NCBI GenBank assembly: GCA_943788245.1
Contig: CALSPN010000023.1
Location: forward strand, 1 to 40,841
Length of the DNA stretch: 40,841 bases
Direction of reading: 5' to 3'
DNA from: an uncultured Verrucomicrobiae bacterium
GTDB taxonomy: Bacteria > Verrucomicrobiota > Verrucomicrobiia > Limisphaerales > AAA164-E04
Position numbers and translations under genes: made by a program. Below, piece after piece: positions 24,792 to 33,348 of the stretch. Every line of letters begins with the position of its first letter. Position 1 is the first letter of the stretch. The notes beneath the pieces were generated by a model. The model had not been told where the DNA came from, searched no databases, and worked only from the letters and a program-made list of their open reading frames with translations.

Positions 24792-26552
24792 ATGGATAAT
24801 GCAGATGTCATTGAAATCCTGGAAGAAATAGCGGTACTTTTGGAGTTGAAGGGGGAAAACCCTTTCAAAACGCGGGCATATATCAACGGGGCCCGCACAC
24901 TCGAAACGGGTCAAACGTCGGTCGCAGTTTTGGTGAACGAGGGACGATTGGGAGAGTTGAAAGGCTTCGGTGAAGCGCTCCAGAAAAAAGTAACCGAATT
25001 AGTCCTGACAGGTAAGCTGAAATACTACGAGGATTTGAAAGCATCCATCCCTGCAGGTCTGATGGAAATGCTGAACATCCCGGGCCTGGGACCGAAGAAA
25101 ATCAAGGCGTTGAACGGCACTTTGGGTATCGAGTCCATCGAGGCACTCGAGTCAGCTTGCCGAAAGGACGAAATCGCGGGAATCAAGGGATTCGGAGCCA
25201 AAACACAACAGAAGATCCTGGATGGCATTGAATTTAGAAAAAAATATGCTTCTCACCATAGACTTGACGTTGCGTTGGCCACTGCCGAAAACATTTTTGA
25301 TTTTCTCCGTCAGCACGATGATGTGGTGCGCTGCAGCGAAGCTGGCAGTCTGCGACGACGAAAAGAAATCCTGCATGATATTGATTTTCTGGCTTCATCC
25401 AAACAGGCAAGCCGAGTTATTGAGGATTTCACATCGCTACCCTTTGTTGTATCCGTGCAAGCCAAGGGAGATACCAAGGCCTCGGTCATATTGCATGGCG
25501 GCATTCAAGCCGATTTGAGAGTCATCGATGACAAATCATTTCCGTTTGCACTGGCTTACTTCACGGGGAGCAAAGAACATAACATCATCATGCGGCGACG
25601 CGCGATTGAGCGTGGCTTACGTTTGAGCGAGTACGGTTTATTTCGATCCAAAGAAGAGACCCGTGACATGGCTCTTTGTCTGGCATGCTGCACAGAGGAA
25701 GATATTTTCAAACATTTGGACCTAGACTACATCCCTCCGGAACTTCGAGAAGACTCAGGTGAATTCGAAGCAGCTGAAACTGGAAAAATACCCCGACTGG
25801 TCGAGTGGAGAGAAATGAGAGGATCCTTGCACAATCACTCTGATTGGAGCGATGGGCGTCAATCGCTGGCGCAATTAGTAGAGGATTGCCTTGAATTGGG
25901 ATTCAGTTACTGGGCAGTCACAGATCATTCAAAATCATCATTCCAAGCTAACGGACTGCAGGCATCACGTCTGGAAAGACAAATAGAAGACATTAAGCAA
26001 ATAAACCGTGAACTGAGCCTGGAGAACACCTCGTTTCAACTCCTTACGGGGACAGAAGTCGATGTAATGAGCGATGGATCACTTGATTTTGAAGATTCAC
26101 TATTGGCCAAACTGGATGTGGTCGTTGCAAGCATTCATCAAGGATTCACCCAATCCAGAAATCAATTGACTCAACGATTGATCAAGGCTGCTGAAAACCC
26201 CACAGTGCACATGCTGGGTCATCTGAGCGGTCGTTTATTGCTTCAAAGGGAACCCTATGCGATTGATCATCAGTCGGTCATTGATGCCTGTGCCAGGACA
26301 GGCACATGGATTGAACTGAACGCCAGCCCCTATCGACTCGACATGGACTGGCGTTGGTGGAGATACGCCAAGGAAAAAGGGGTCAAGTGTGTCATCAATT
26401 GCGACGCTCACCATTTGGATCATGCAGGTTTTCTGCGTTTGGGCGCAGAACATGCACGCAAGGGTTGGCTGGAGAAAAGGGATATTATCAACACCTTGCC
26501 ACTTGCTGACCTGAAAGTTGAATTGGCGAAAAAACGGAAATCCATTTCCTGA
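24792..26552 (+). CDS. polX: DNA polymerase/3'-5' exonuclease PolX
   Basis: 586 residues from ATG 24792 (MDNADVIEILEEIAVLLELK), preferred over TTG 24765. The N-terminal 8-kDa-like and HhH regions have ENPFKTRAYINGARTL, IPGLGPKKIKAL and IKGFGAKTQQKIL. The polymerase palm has the GSLRRRKEILHDIDF motif with the Asp pair, and ADLRVI for the third Asp. The C-terminal PHP domain keeps its metal residues: LHNHSDWSDGRQ, VTDHSK, GTEVDV, ASIHQGF, LGHLSGRLL and NCDAHHLDH. This is a repair polymerase for gap filling and base excision repair, full length and apparently active. Confidence 0.97.
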   Translation: MDNADVIEILEEIAVLLELKGENPFKTRAYINGARTLETGQTSVAVLVNEGRLGELKGFGEALQKKVTELVLTGKLKYYEDLKASIPAGLMEMLNIPGLGPKKIKALNGTLGIESIEALESACRKDEIAGIKGFGAKTQQKILDGIEFRKKYASHHRLDVALATAENIFDFLRQHDDVVRCSEAGSLRRRKEILHDIDFLASSKQASRVIEDFTSLPFVVSVQAKGDTKASVILHGGIQADLRVIDDKSFPFALAYFTGSKEHNIIMRRRAIERGLRLSEYGLFRSKEETRDMALCLACCTEEDIFKHLDLDYIPPELREDSGEFEAAETGKIPRLVEWREMRGSLHNHSDWSDGRQSLAQLVEDCLELGFSYWAVTDHSKSSFQANGLQASRLERQIEDIKQINRELSLENTSFQLLTGTEVDVMSDGSLDFEDSLLAKLDVVVASIHQGFTQSRNQLTQRLIKAAENPTVHMLGHLSGRLLLQREPYAIDHQSVIDACARTGTWIELNASPYRLDMDWRWWRYAKEKGVKCVINCDAHHLDHAGFLRLGAEHARKGWLEKRDIINTLPLADLKVELAKKRKSIS

Positions 26553-26587
26553 GCCTGTGTCTTTTTTCGATTAAAAATTCATCCCAC

Positions 26588-27484
26588 GTGAAGCAGAGAC
26601 TTAAACAGGAACATATCGGGTTCTTAGCCGTTTTTGCGGGTGCTGGATGCATTGGCTTGGCTCCAATTTGGGTCAGGCTAAGCGAGCTCGGTCCTGTTTC
26701 AACAGCATTTCACCGCCTGCTGCTTGCGCTCCCTATGCTTTGGCTCTGGGCAGCATGGGACACACAACCAAACAAAAGAGAAGAGAAGAATAAACCTGCA
26801 CATACCTCGGTAAAGTGGTTTGCTCTCACGGGTTTTTTATTCGCACTCGACATGGCATTTTGGCATGAAGCCTTGCATCACACCACGGTGGCCAACGCCA
26901 CCCTGCTCACCAATGCCGCTCCTATTTTTGTCACCATTGCAGCCAGGTTTTTGTTCAATGAACGCATCACTCGTTGGTTTATAGTTGGCATGATTTTAAC
27001 GATGCTTGGTGCTGTTCTTTTAACGGGAGCAAGTCTGAGTATTTCAAAGGAGCAATTGTATGGAGATTTCATCGCCATATTAGCTGCCTTTTTTTATGGT
27101 GCGTACATGCTATCGTTGAAGCATCTGAGGGTAACAGTGCGGACAGCCCCCCTCATGGCACGTTCAGCGGTTTATAGTACCATTGCTTTGGGAATTTTTG
27201 CCCTGATACTTGGGGAGAAGATATTCCCATCCACAATCCATGGTTGGCTGGTCTTATTTGCCTTGGCGATGACAGGTCAGGTTCTGGGTCAGGGGTTGAT
27301 TGCTTACGGATTTGCACACCTGCCAGCATCAATTTCCGCTTTGAGCCTTCTTTTCCAACCTCTCGTTGCAGCCATAGCTGCATGGGCTATTCTGCATGAA
27401 TCGATGAGCTCCATGCAGATGTTTGGTGGAGTCATTATTCTTTCCGGGATTTTTCTGGCAAAACGGTCAGGCCGGGCTGCGTGA
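26588..27484 (+). CDS. EamA/DMT-family exporter
   Basis: 298 residues from a GTG start. Ten membrane segments in two five-helix repeats are typical of EamA drug/metabolite transporters. The first repeat has GFLAVFAGAGCIGLAPIWVR, FALTGFLFALDMAFWHEAL and TLLTNAAPIFVTIAARFLF. The second has DFIAILAAFFYGAYMLSLK, ALAMTGQVLGQGLIAYGF and LLFQPLVAAIAAWAILHE. The signature PIFVTIAA and GLIAYGFAHLPAS regions support the call. The substrate is unknown. It follows polX by 35 nt, but the functional link is unclear. Confidence 0.92.
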   Translation: MKQRLKQEHIGFLAVFAGAGCIGLAPIWVRLSELGPVSTAFHRLLLALPMLWLWAAWDTQPNKREEKNKPAHTSVKWFALTGFLFALDMAFWHEALHHTTVANATLLTNAAPIFVTIAARFLFNERITRWFIVGMILTMLGAVLLTGASLSISKEQLYGDFIAILAAFFYGAYMLSLKHLRVTVRTAPLMARSAVYSTIALGIFALILGEKIFPSTIHGWLVLFALAMTGQVLGQGLIAYGFAHLPASISALSLLFQPLVAAIAAWAILHESMSSMQMFGGVIILSGIFLAKRSGRAA

Positions 27485-27517
27485 AATGACAACGCAGAAT
27501 ATCCTCATTGATATATC

Positions 27518-27973
27518 TTATTTTTTCCAAGGCGTATCAGGAAACTTCGAGGGCGTTTTATAAGTTTCGGTTTTGGGGGCAGCCATTTTCAGATCATCTT
27601 CCGCGTTTGATTCATTCCCTTTACTTGTTGTCGGGGCTTGAGCTCCGGAATCGGATCTCCAGGACGCGATTTTCGCCTGTAATCCATGATGCTCGGCCTT
27701 TTCCTTGTTTCCCATTTTGACATAAAACAAGGATAAGTTGGTGTGCACAAGGGCATCATGCGGGCGTATTTGTTCAGCTTGCAAACCCAGCTTGACGGAT
27801 TCATTCAATTTCCCAAGACGGCAATATGCCATGCTCAATGCGGTTAAGGCATCGAATTGATCTGGGTATATTTTTAAAATGCCTTCAAGCAGGTCTACCG
27901 CTTTCTGATAGTCAGCTTGGCTGAAGGCAAACATGGCTTCATCCAATTCAGGAATGTCATTTGTCTCATCCAT
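27518..27973 (-). CDS. TPR-repeat protein
   Basis: 151 residues, no signal peptide. Three tandem tetratricopeptide-like repeats span about residues 12-110: AMFAFSQADYQKAVDLLEGI, FDALTALSMAYCRLGKLNES and ALVHTNLSLFYVKMGNKEKA. The C-terminal 40 residues are hydrophilic, low complexity and end KFPDTPWKK. The protein is likely a cytoplasmic protein-protein interaction module. It is convergent with the EamA gene and divergent from the histidine kinase (136-bp gap). The partner is unknown. Confidence 0.85.
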   Translation of the reverse strand: MDETNDIPELDEAMFAFSQADYQKAVDLLEGILKIYPDQFDALTALSMAYCRLGKLNESVKLGLQAEQIRPHDALVHTNLSLFYVKMGNKEKAEHHGLQAKIASWRSDSGAQAPTTSKGNESNAEDDLKMAAPKTETYKTPSKFPDTPWKK

Positions 27974-28109
27974 TAGGAGTCCAAACTAAATTAATCCCTT
28001 TGAACCTGCAAGTGCGCCACAAGATTTAAAATGAAAGTTAATACCTTCGAACACCGATTCATATCGAATATTCCGTGAAACATTCAATTGGAAATGCTAA
28101 CGTGGAATC

Positions 28110-29864
28110 ATGTCCGACGAAGAGACATTGAAAGCACTGAAAGAGGAAAACAAACAGATTAAATTGCTGTACCGTGTCAGCAATTTAATCCATCAATCTC
28201 TTGACCCAAAGACCGCGCTTAATGTCATCCTCCAGCAGGCCATTGAGTTGACGCACGCTCATTCCGCAAGTGTCTCACTGATCAATCCTACTTCAGGACT
28301 CCTGGAACTTGAGGCTGCTGTGGGTTTACCGGATGAGGCTTATGCTGATTTCAATCTTCCAATAAATCGAGGTATCACTGGTTGGGTTGCAAAGAAAGGC
28401 AAATCCGCATTGATCAACGATGTTCAGAAAGATCTCCGCTATGTTTCCATTTGGGCCGAGGTTCAATCAGAACTGGCTGTTCCCTTTGACATCAATGATC
28501 AAGTGCGGGGCGTTCTGAATGTGGATGCCACCCACAAGGATGCCTTTAACGAGAACGATCGGAAGATGCTCTCAAACCTCGCGATTCAGGCTGCCAAGGT
28601 GATTGAAAACACCTGGCTCTATGAACAAATCAGGTTCAAGGCTCAAATGTTTGAATCTCTCACCAAGGTTAACGAAACGATCCAGAACGCCTATGACCTC
28701 GAGGAAGCGCTTGAAGCCGTCACCAGAGAGGCTTGCCAGCTGATGTCGGCCCGCATGTGCTCGGTTCTCATGCTGGACGAAACAGGTGATTGGCTGGAGT
28801 TGACAGCCTCACATGGTGCAGGTGAGGCCTACAGGGCAAAACCTCGCTTGCACGTGGAGGAAAGTTTTGCTGGAACCGTAGTAAGACGCTGCCAACCGAT
28901 TCAACTCAGGGACACACAAGGCTCACATCTGTATCACAATGCTGAACTTGCGAGGGAAGAGGGCCTTGTCAGCATGCTCAGTGTACCGCTGATGCTCGAG
29001 TCGGATCCCATGGGAGTACTGAATGTCTATACCGGAAAAACGCATAGCTTCTCAGATGAAGAAATTCACATTCTCAAGGCTTTCAGCAATGTGTCGGCAA
29101 CAGCTATCCAAAGAGCAAGGTTGAACAAGGACATCAGAAGCATGGAAGAGGAATTGCGTCAGAGGGAAAAGTTATCAGCCCTCGGTTTGCTCGCAGCGGA
29201 GGTTGCCCATGAAATCCGCAATCCACTGACCGTGATGAAAATGGTTTATCACGCACTTAATCTCAATTTCCCTGAGGAGGACCCTCGCAATGAAGATGTG
29301 GAGCTGCTTGGCAAAAAAATGGATCAACTCAATACCATTGTTGAACGAATCCTTGACTTCGCACGCCATAACGAACCTGAGACTGCCCCTGTTAATTTGA
29401 ACCCACTGGCGCGAAATCTTTACCTTTTGACTCGGCATAAGATGAAACAGCACCATATCGACTTCCAGATGGAATTAGCTGATCAACTTCCAAAAATCCA
29501 GGCAGATCCCGGGCAAATAGAGCAAGTACTCTTGAACATCGCATTGAATAGCATCGATGCCATGCCCAACGGAGGCACACTTCATTTATCAACAGCACAC
29601 AGAAAATCCGGTAATGGAGAACACGTGGTCATTGCATTTCGAGATACCGGACTGGGAATGGATGAGCGTAAGATGAAACAATTCGATGGTTTGTTGCAAA
29701 GCAACAAACCCAAAGGTGCGGGCCTTGGATTGATGGTAGTCAATAAAATAGTCGAAGCACACGCTGGTATCGTTAAATTGATCTCAAAACCTGGACAGGG
29801 CACCCTGATCGAAATCATTCTACCACTAGTTCAGCCATCTGATACTCAGGGCCCAGAAGGTTAA
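28110..29864 (+). CDS. Cytoplasmic GAF-GAF sensor histidine kinase
   Basis: 584 residues with no membrane helix. A short N-terminal coiled coil is followed by GAF1 (about 20-175: SLDPKTALNVILQQAIELT, GITGWVAKKGKSALINDVQ, GVLNVDATHKDAF) and GAF2 (about 195-345: FAGTVVRRCQPIQLRD, MGVLNVYTG). HisKA (about 355-425) carries the H box LAAEVAHEIRNPLTVMKM. HATPase_c (about 455-580) has the N box LLNIALNSIDAMPNGG, G1 FRDTGLGMDE and G2 PKGAGLGLMVV. The F box is divergent (KMKQFDGLLQSNK, without the usual PFFTTK). No response regulator is adjacent, so it is an orphan kinase. The ligand is unknown. Confidence 0.93.
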   Translation: MSDEETLKALKEENKQIKLLYRVSNLIHQSLDPKTALNVILQQAIELTHAHSASVSLINPTSGLLELEAAVGLPDEAYADFNLPINRGITGWVAKKGKSALINDVQKDLRYVSIWAEVQSELAVPFDINDQVRGVLNVDATHKDAFNENDRKMLSNLAIQAAKVIENTWLYEQIRFKAQMFESLTKVNETIQNAYDLEEALEAVTREACQLMSARMCSVLMLDETGDWLELTASHGAGEAYRAKPRLHVEESFAGTVVRRCQPIQLRDTQGSHLYHNAELAREEGLVSMLSVPLMLESDPMGVLNVYTGKTHSFSDEEIHILKAFSNVSATAIQRARLNKDIRSMEEELRQREKLSALGLLAAEVAHEIRNPLTVMKMVYHALNLNFPEEDPRNEDVELLGKKMDQLNTIVERILDFARHNEPETAPVNLNPLARNLYLLTRHKMKQHHIDFQMELADQLPKIQADPGQIEQVLLNIALNSIDAMPNGGTLHLSTAHRKSGNGEHVVIAFRDTGLGMDERKMKQFDGLLQSNKPKGAGLGLMVVNKIVEAHAGIVKLISKPGQGTLIEIILPLVQPSDTQGPEG

Positions 29865-30006
29865 TACCTCAGCCGGAAATACTGTCAAAAACCAAACAAT
29901 CCACCCTGTTCCTTTTCCGGCCTGCCCCTGGAGCTTGACCTATTCAATGACAAATTCATTGCAAAGGCCAGTGGGGCTGAAATAGATTTAGACTCTAATA
30001 TTTGTT

Positions 30007-30396
30007 ATGTTGACCAAAGATATTATTAATCCCGATTTGTTAAACCTGATTGCAAGGGTACGCCATACCAACACCATCGTCATTTCTGATGCTGCATTCC
30101 CTTATTGGCCAATGATTGAAACCGTTGACCTGACTCTGGTGAGGGGGATCCCAACCATCCCTCAAGTTCTTGACGCGCTGTTGCCAAATTGGAAATGTGG
30201 CGAAATATGGATGGCCAAGGAATTCGAGGAGAATAATACGGAAGGAAAACAACAAGAATTTGATACAGCATGCAGGGGAATCAAGCGTACCTTTGAACTT
30301 CACAATGATTTCAAAAAAAGAGTTCCGCAAGCCATTGGATTAATCAGGACTGGAGATACAACAGCATATGGCAACATGATTTTAGAATCAGTTTAA
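30007..30396 (+). CDS. RbsD/FucU-like sugar mutarotase family protein
   Basis: 129 residues. The N terminus has the family layout: IINPDLLNLIARVRHTNTIV, then ISDAAFPYWP, LVRGIPTIPQVLDALL and a C-terminal RTGDTTAYGNMILESV with the YGN motif. In RbsD (D-ribopyranase) and FucU (fucose mutarotase) the conserved His lies in a GHGD/GHTD-type motif. Here it reads VRHTN, so the His is kept but the preceding Gly is Arg and the following Asp is Asn. It probably interconverts anomers of an unidentified sugar, though altered activity is possible. It lies 142 nt after the histidine kinase, on the same strand. Confidence 0.82.
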   Translation: MLTKDIINPDLLNLIARVRHTNTIVISDAAFPYWPMIETVDLTLVRGIPTIPQVLDALLPNWKCGEIWMAKEFEENNTEGKQQEFDTACRGIKRTFELHNDFKKRVPQAIGLIRTGDTTAYGNMILESV

Positions 30397-30484
30397 AGGA
30401 AGCAGGATGAAGATGGCTCTAATGCACAAGGAGTCATCTCAGTAGTCTTTCTTCATTGGAAGACCTTCAGGACTCAAGCATAGA

Positions 30485-31072
30485 CTATCCTCTGGCTTTT
30501 TCCAAAAAGACCATCATCAGGATACCCATGAGCGACAATACTTCTTTGTCCTGATGGGCGTCGGAAAGTTTGTCAATATCGAAAACGGCTCCGAAAAGGC
30601 TGGGAGTTTTCCTGATACGGAAAAGTTCAACTCCCTCTGAATTCGTCAAAAGGTAGGAAGGGTTGAGAAAATAGTTACAGAACAGACCGACCAGGGGAAT
30701 TCCTCCAACTAAGGCATCTGCCAGCTTGGCGAAAGGTTTTTCTTCTCTGATGCTGGCAAAAGGAGTGTTGGCATCATGGTTTAGATGATAAGTAGCCTTC
30801 CATATGGACTTAAGTCCCTCGCGCTTGATCACCCCAAAAACCGCACCTTCCTCATTCAAGAATTGATAAGCCGCACTAAAATCAATCACTCGGTCGGCTT
30901 TGATAAGACAGAGCCTTTCCTCACGGCTCTTGTCACGGAACACTTCCAACTCCTCTTTCAATTTGAACATTTTCTGACGCGCATATGCGATGGGCTCGCC
31001 TGCTGCGTCAATAAGGTGTGCTTGCTTGGCCAGTGCGATTTTCTTGAAGTTCAGTCTAATAGGATATTTCAT
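30485..31072 (-). CDS. Scramblase/LURP-one-like (Tubby-fold) protein, putative
   Basis: 195 residues, no signal peptide. The pattern (MKYPIRLNFKKIALAKQAHL, then DAAGEPIAYARQKMFKLKEE, LNEEGAVFGVIKREGLKSIW and TNSEGVELFRIRKTPSLFG) alternates short beta strands with D/E-G turns. This is typical of the Tubby C-terminal-like fold shared by LURP-one and phospholipid scramblase families. It also has KPFAKLADALVGGIPLVGLF. The C terminus has one hydrophobic helix (VLSLMGILMMVFLE) consistent with membrane association. The family assignment is tentative. The gene is convergent with the RbsD-like gene. Confidence 0.55.
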   Translation of the reverse strand: MKYPIRLNFKKIALAKQAHLIDAAGEPIAYARQKMFKLKEELEVFRDKSREERLCLIKADRVIDFSAAYQFLNEEGAVFGVIKREGLKSIWKATYHLNHDANTPFASIREEKPFAKLADALVGGIPLVGLFCNYFLNPSYLLTNSEGVELFRIRKTPSLFGAVFDIDKLSDAHQDKEVLSLMGILMMVFLEKARG

Positions 31073-31260
31073 GTTTGGAGATGAAAAATTAGTTTACTCG
31101 TGTCACTTTTCCGCTCAAAGCTCAAACCTGCAAACGGTGAGGCGTCTATTCTGGGTATTGGAACCACCATACAAAACAAAACGACTTGTTCAATCTTAAA
31201 GAATTCGCGAGTTCGCTCTTTTAGGTATTGAAGCTTGATCTGCGTTTCAAGATGAAGTTT

Positions 31261-31971
31261 TCAATAAAAAATTGTCAGCGAACAGCCATCCAGATTATCC
31301 AATCCATTATTGTGAAAACGTTGATCAGAGAAAAGTGGACCCCCATGGCAGTGAAAACAATCCGCGCCAAAGCATTTGGAGCGTGGCTCATATTCGGTCA
31401 TGAACAATTTCAAGCCCCGTTTTTCCTTAGCCGTCAATGCTGCTTGCCCAATCAATGATTGGTCGAATTTTGAATCAAAAGACAGCTTGGTCAGCAGAAA
31501 GTTTTCAATCGCCAACCCTACCCGTTCGGGAGAAATTTCAGGGGAGTTGTAAGCTGCTTCGAAAGCATTCTGATAAAACGGAGATTGTTTCAATTTATCA
31601 AGCATTTGCTCCAAGGATTGATTCATTTCGTTTTCATCCTGAATTGGGTGTAGTGCCTGATCTCTGAGCGAAGGGGACCGCCCATCCCAAAAGAAACTCG
31701 ACTTCCATGCTAGATTAAACAAAGGCACGGCGTTGCGTCTCCCCAATCGCCCGTCAATGCCACTACTGTAGGCTACGCCATCCCCCATGGCGTTTGCCGG
31801 CTGGTGACAATGACTGCAAGCAATCGTTCTGTCCAACGACAGACTCTTGTCATTGAAAAGTTTTTCTCCCAGAGCAACCCTCTCCTCGATCAATGGATTG
31901 TCTGCTGGTAATGGTGGCATAGGAAAATTTCGACTCAGTAGCAATCGATAGGGCGTGAATGAGCGAGGCAA
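31261..31971 (-). pseudogene. Truncated MauG/di-heme cytochrome c peroxidase
   Basis: The frame covers the N-terminal and early second heme part of a periplasmic di-heme peroxidase: FPMPPLPADNPLIEERVALG, CSHCHQPA (first c-heme), GRRNAVPLFNLAWKSSFFWD, HPIQDENEMN and CFHCHGGPLFSDQRFHN (second c-heme). It then stops at LDGCSLTIFY. The last third, with the usual TPTLRN and YMHDGRF motifs, is missing, and the 188 bp to the next gene do not contain it. The 5' end has no signal peptide in frame. It opens with TTG just after an in-frame TGA, and ATG 31923 is the next Met. It is most likely a gene remnant, truncated at least at the 3' end. Confidence 0.75.
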
Positions 31972-32056
31972 GTCTCGGGATCACAGCACCACAGAGCTGT
32001 TCCTTCAAGCTGGGAAGAATCATTGCCGCATGGAATGTGTCGCTTAATGACGGACA

Positions 32057-32083
32057 TTTGATCTACCTGTTTGGTAGATCAAA
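32057..32083 (-). terminator. Inverted repeat just after the sialidase-like gene
   Basis: A perfect 11-bp inverted repeat, TTTGATCTACC and GGTAGATCAAA, with a 5-nt loop. It begins 1 nt after the stop codon of the sialidase-like gene. No T run follows on the minus strand, so it may be an mRNA 3' stabiliser or an imperfect terminator rather than a strong intrinsic terminator. Confidence 0.4.
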
Positions 32084-32084
32084 G

Positions 32085-33128
32085 TTAGTTCTCGCTATTG
32101 ACCACAGTTACTTTTGCAAGATAGATCGAGGTTTTGCCCTCGTGACTACTGTAATAACTCACCCAAAGGATATTTTCCCGCCAGACAAGGCCTGCATAGC
32201 TTGAATCTCCACCACTGGGAAGTTTTAGTTTGGGGGCATATGAGGATTTGAGCGGATCGATAAGCCCCAGTTCTGTCCACTGGGAACCCCAGCCTCCATC
32301 CGGTCCCTCAGCGTAACGCCTGACAACAGTAAGCAGTTGACCATCAGGAAGGCGAATTAAAGAAGGCCCTCCCATCTTGATGCCAAGTGAGTGCCAGGCC
32401 CATTCTTTGTAGGGTGGTCTTGAAGTTCCAAGAAGTGCTGAGGAAGCATGATGTTCTGCATGATCACGTCTCAGAAGCATGTGAATGGTTCCATCAGGAT
32501 CGAAGACCAGCGCATGTTCATTGCCTCGATCACTTGGAGGACGTGGATCATCTTGCAAGGTGCTGTAATGAATCCCATCGAGTGTGCGGTAGAAACGGGT
32601 CCGGTCGTGATTGCCCCACTGATAGCCGAGGGCGTAACCTGTCTGATCGAACCATGAAGTCTGCCAGAGCCAGTAGCCTTTGTCCGCAACACGATGAGGA
32701 CCCTCCCATTGCATGCCATCCGTGCTCGTGAAAGTAACGGATTGATTATTTCTGACGTTCGCTTGGTCATGATCAACATCATACTCGCATGAGTTGAGCA
32801 GAAGGCGTCCATCAGGCATCACGGACAGCTTGGCGTCGCGCAGGTCCAGCCCTGGACTTTCCAGCAATGCAGCCGATGCCCAGTGTTCACCATCCTTTGA
32901 ATGAATGACCCTGATTTTGCCATGATCACCTGCCCCCGCATGTCCGCTTCCTTCACGAAAAGAACAAAACCATTGGCCCTTGAAATACTCCAAGTCCGTG
33001 AACGCGTTGTGCTGAGCGTGATCCCAAATCCTGCTGACGGAAAGCAGCTTGAATTCAGTCGCCTGAGCGATCGAGAAAGAGCTGACAATGATGGCTAACC
33101 CGATTCTGTAGAGCGTGAGCAAGGACAT
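32085..33128 (-). CDS. Exported sialidase/BNR-repeat-like protein
   Basis: 347 residues. The signal peptide GLAIIVSSFSIAQA is cleaved before TEFKLL. The body is a six-bladed propeller with Asp-box-like turns: IRVIHSKDGEHWASAAL, FTSTDGMQWEGPHRV and FYRTLDGIHYSTL. It also has FTDLEYFKGQWFCSFREGSG, SVMPDGRLLLNSC, SLIRLPDGQLLTVVRR and YSSHEGKTSIYLAKV, shared with exo-alpha-sialidase-like proteins. A full sialidase Arg triad and the Tyr/Glu pair are not confidently assigned, so the substrate may not be sialic acid. It lies on the same strand as the propeller and SASA esterase genes. Confidence 0.8.
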   Translation of the reverse strand: MSLLTLYRIGLAIIVSSFSIAQATEFKLLSVSRIWDHAQHNAFTDLEYFKGQWFCSFREGSGHAGAGDHGKIRVIHSKDGEHWASAALLESPGLDLRDAKLSVMPDGRLLLNSCEYDVDHDQANVRNNQSVTFTSTDGMQWEGPHRVADKGYWLWQTSWFDQTGYALGYQWGNHDRTRFYRTLDGIHYSTLQDDPRPPSDRGNEHALVFDPDGTIHMLLRRDHAEHHASSALLGTSRPPYKEWAWHSLGIKMGGPSLIRLPDGQLLTVVRRYAEGPDGGWGSQWTELGLIDPLKSSYAPKLKLPSGGDSSYAGLVWRENILWVSYYSSHEGKTSIYLAKVTVVNSEN

Positions 33129-33348
33129 AGGTAGATACTATTGTTTTCATTTTTTGAGGCAACTTGGAAATGTGATCGATTGTGATTCACTGCATTTCTA
33201 TTACCTGAACGTTCGTTAGGACATTCTTTCGAATGGCTCTTGCATGTTTACATGCACTGTATGATGGGTAAGGCAACTGTTTAAAGTATCTTCAATGGAC
33301 TCAAACCAAGCGCCTAGCCGTGCTTCAAGCCCCAAACTGACGTCGGTG

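Noticed and set aside
33240..33256. Palindrome TGCATG-4-CATGCA as an operator
   Set aside because: The arms are short, it is inside the 3' flank of a gene, and I saw no second copy.
33216..33348. Extension of the YncE-like protein past its stop into another frame
   Set aside because: GDQFGVGRLH is a natural end for the family, so no frameshift is needed.
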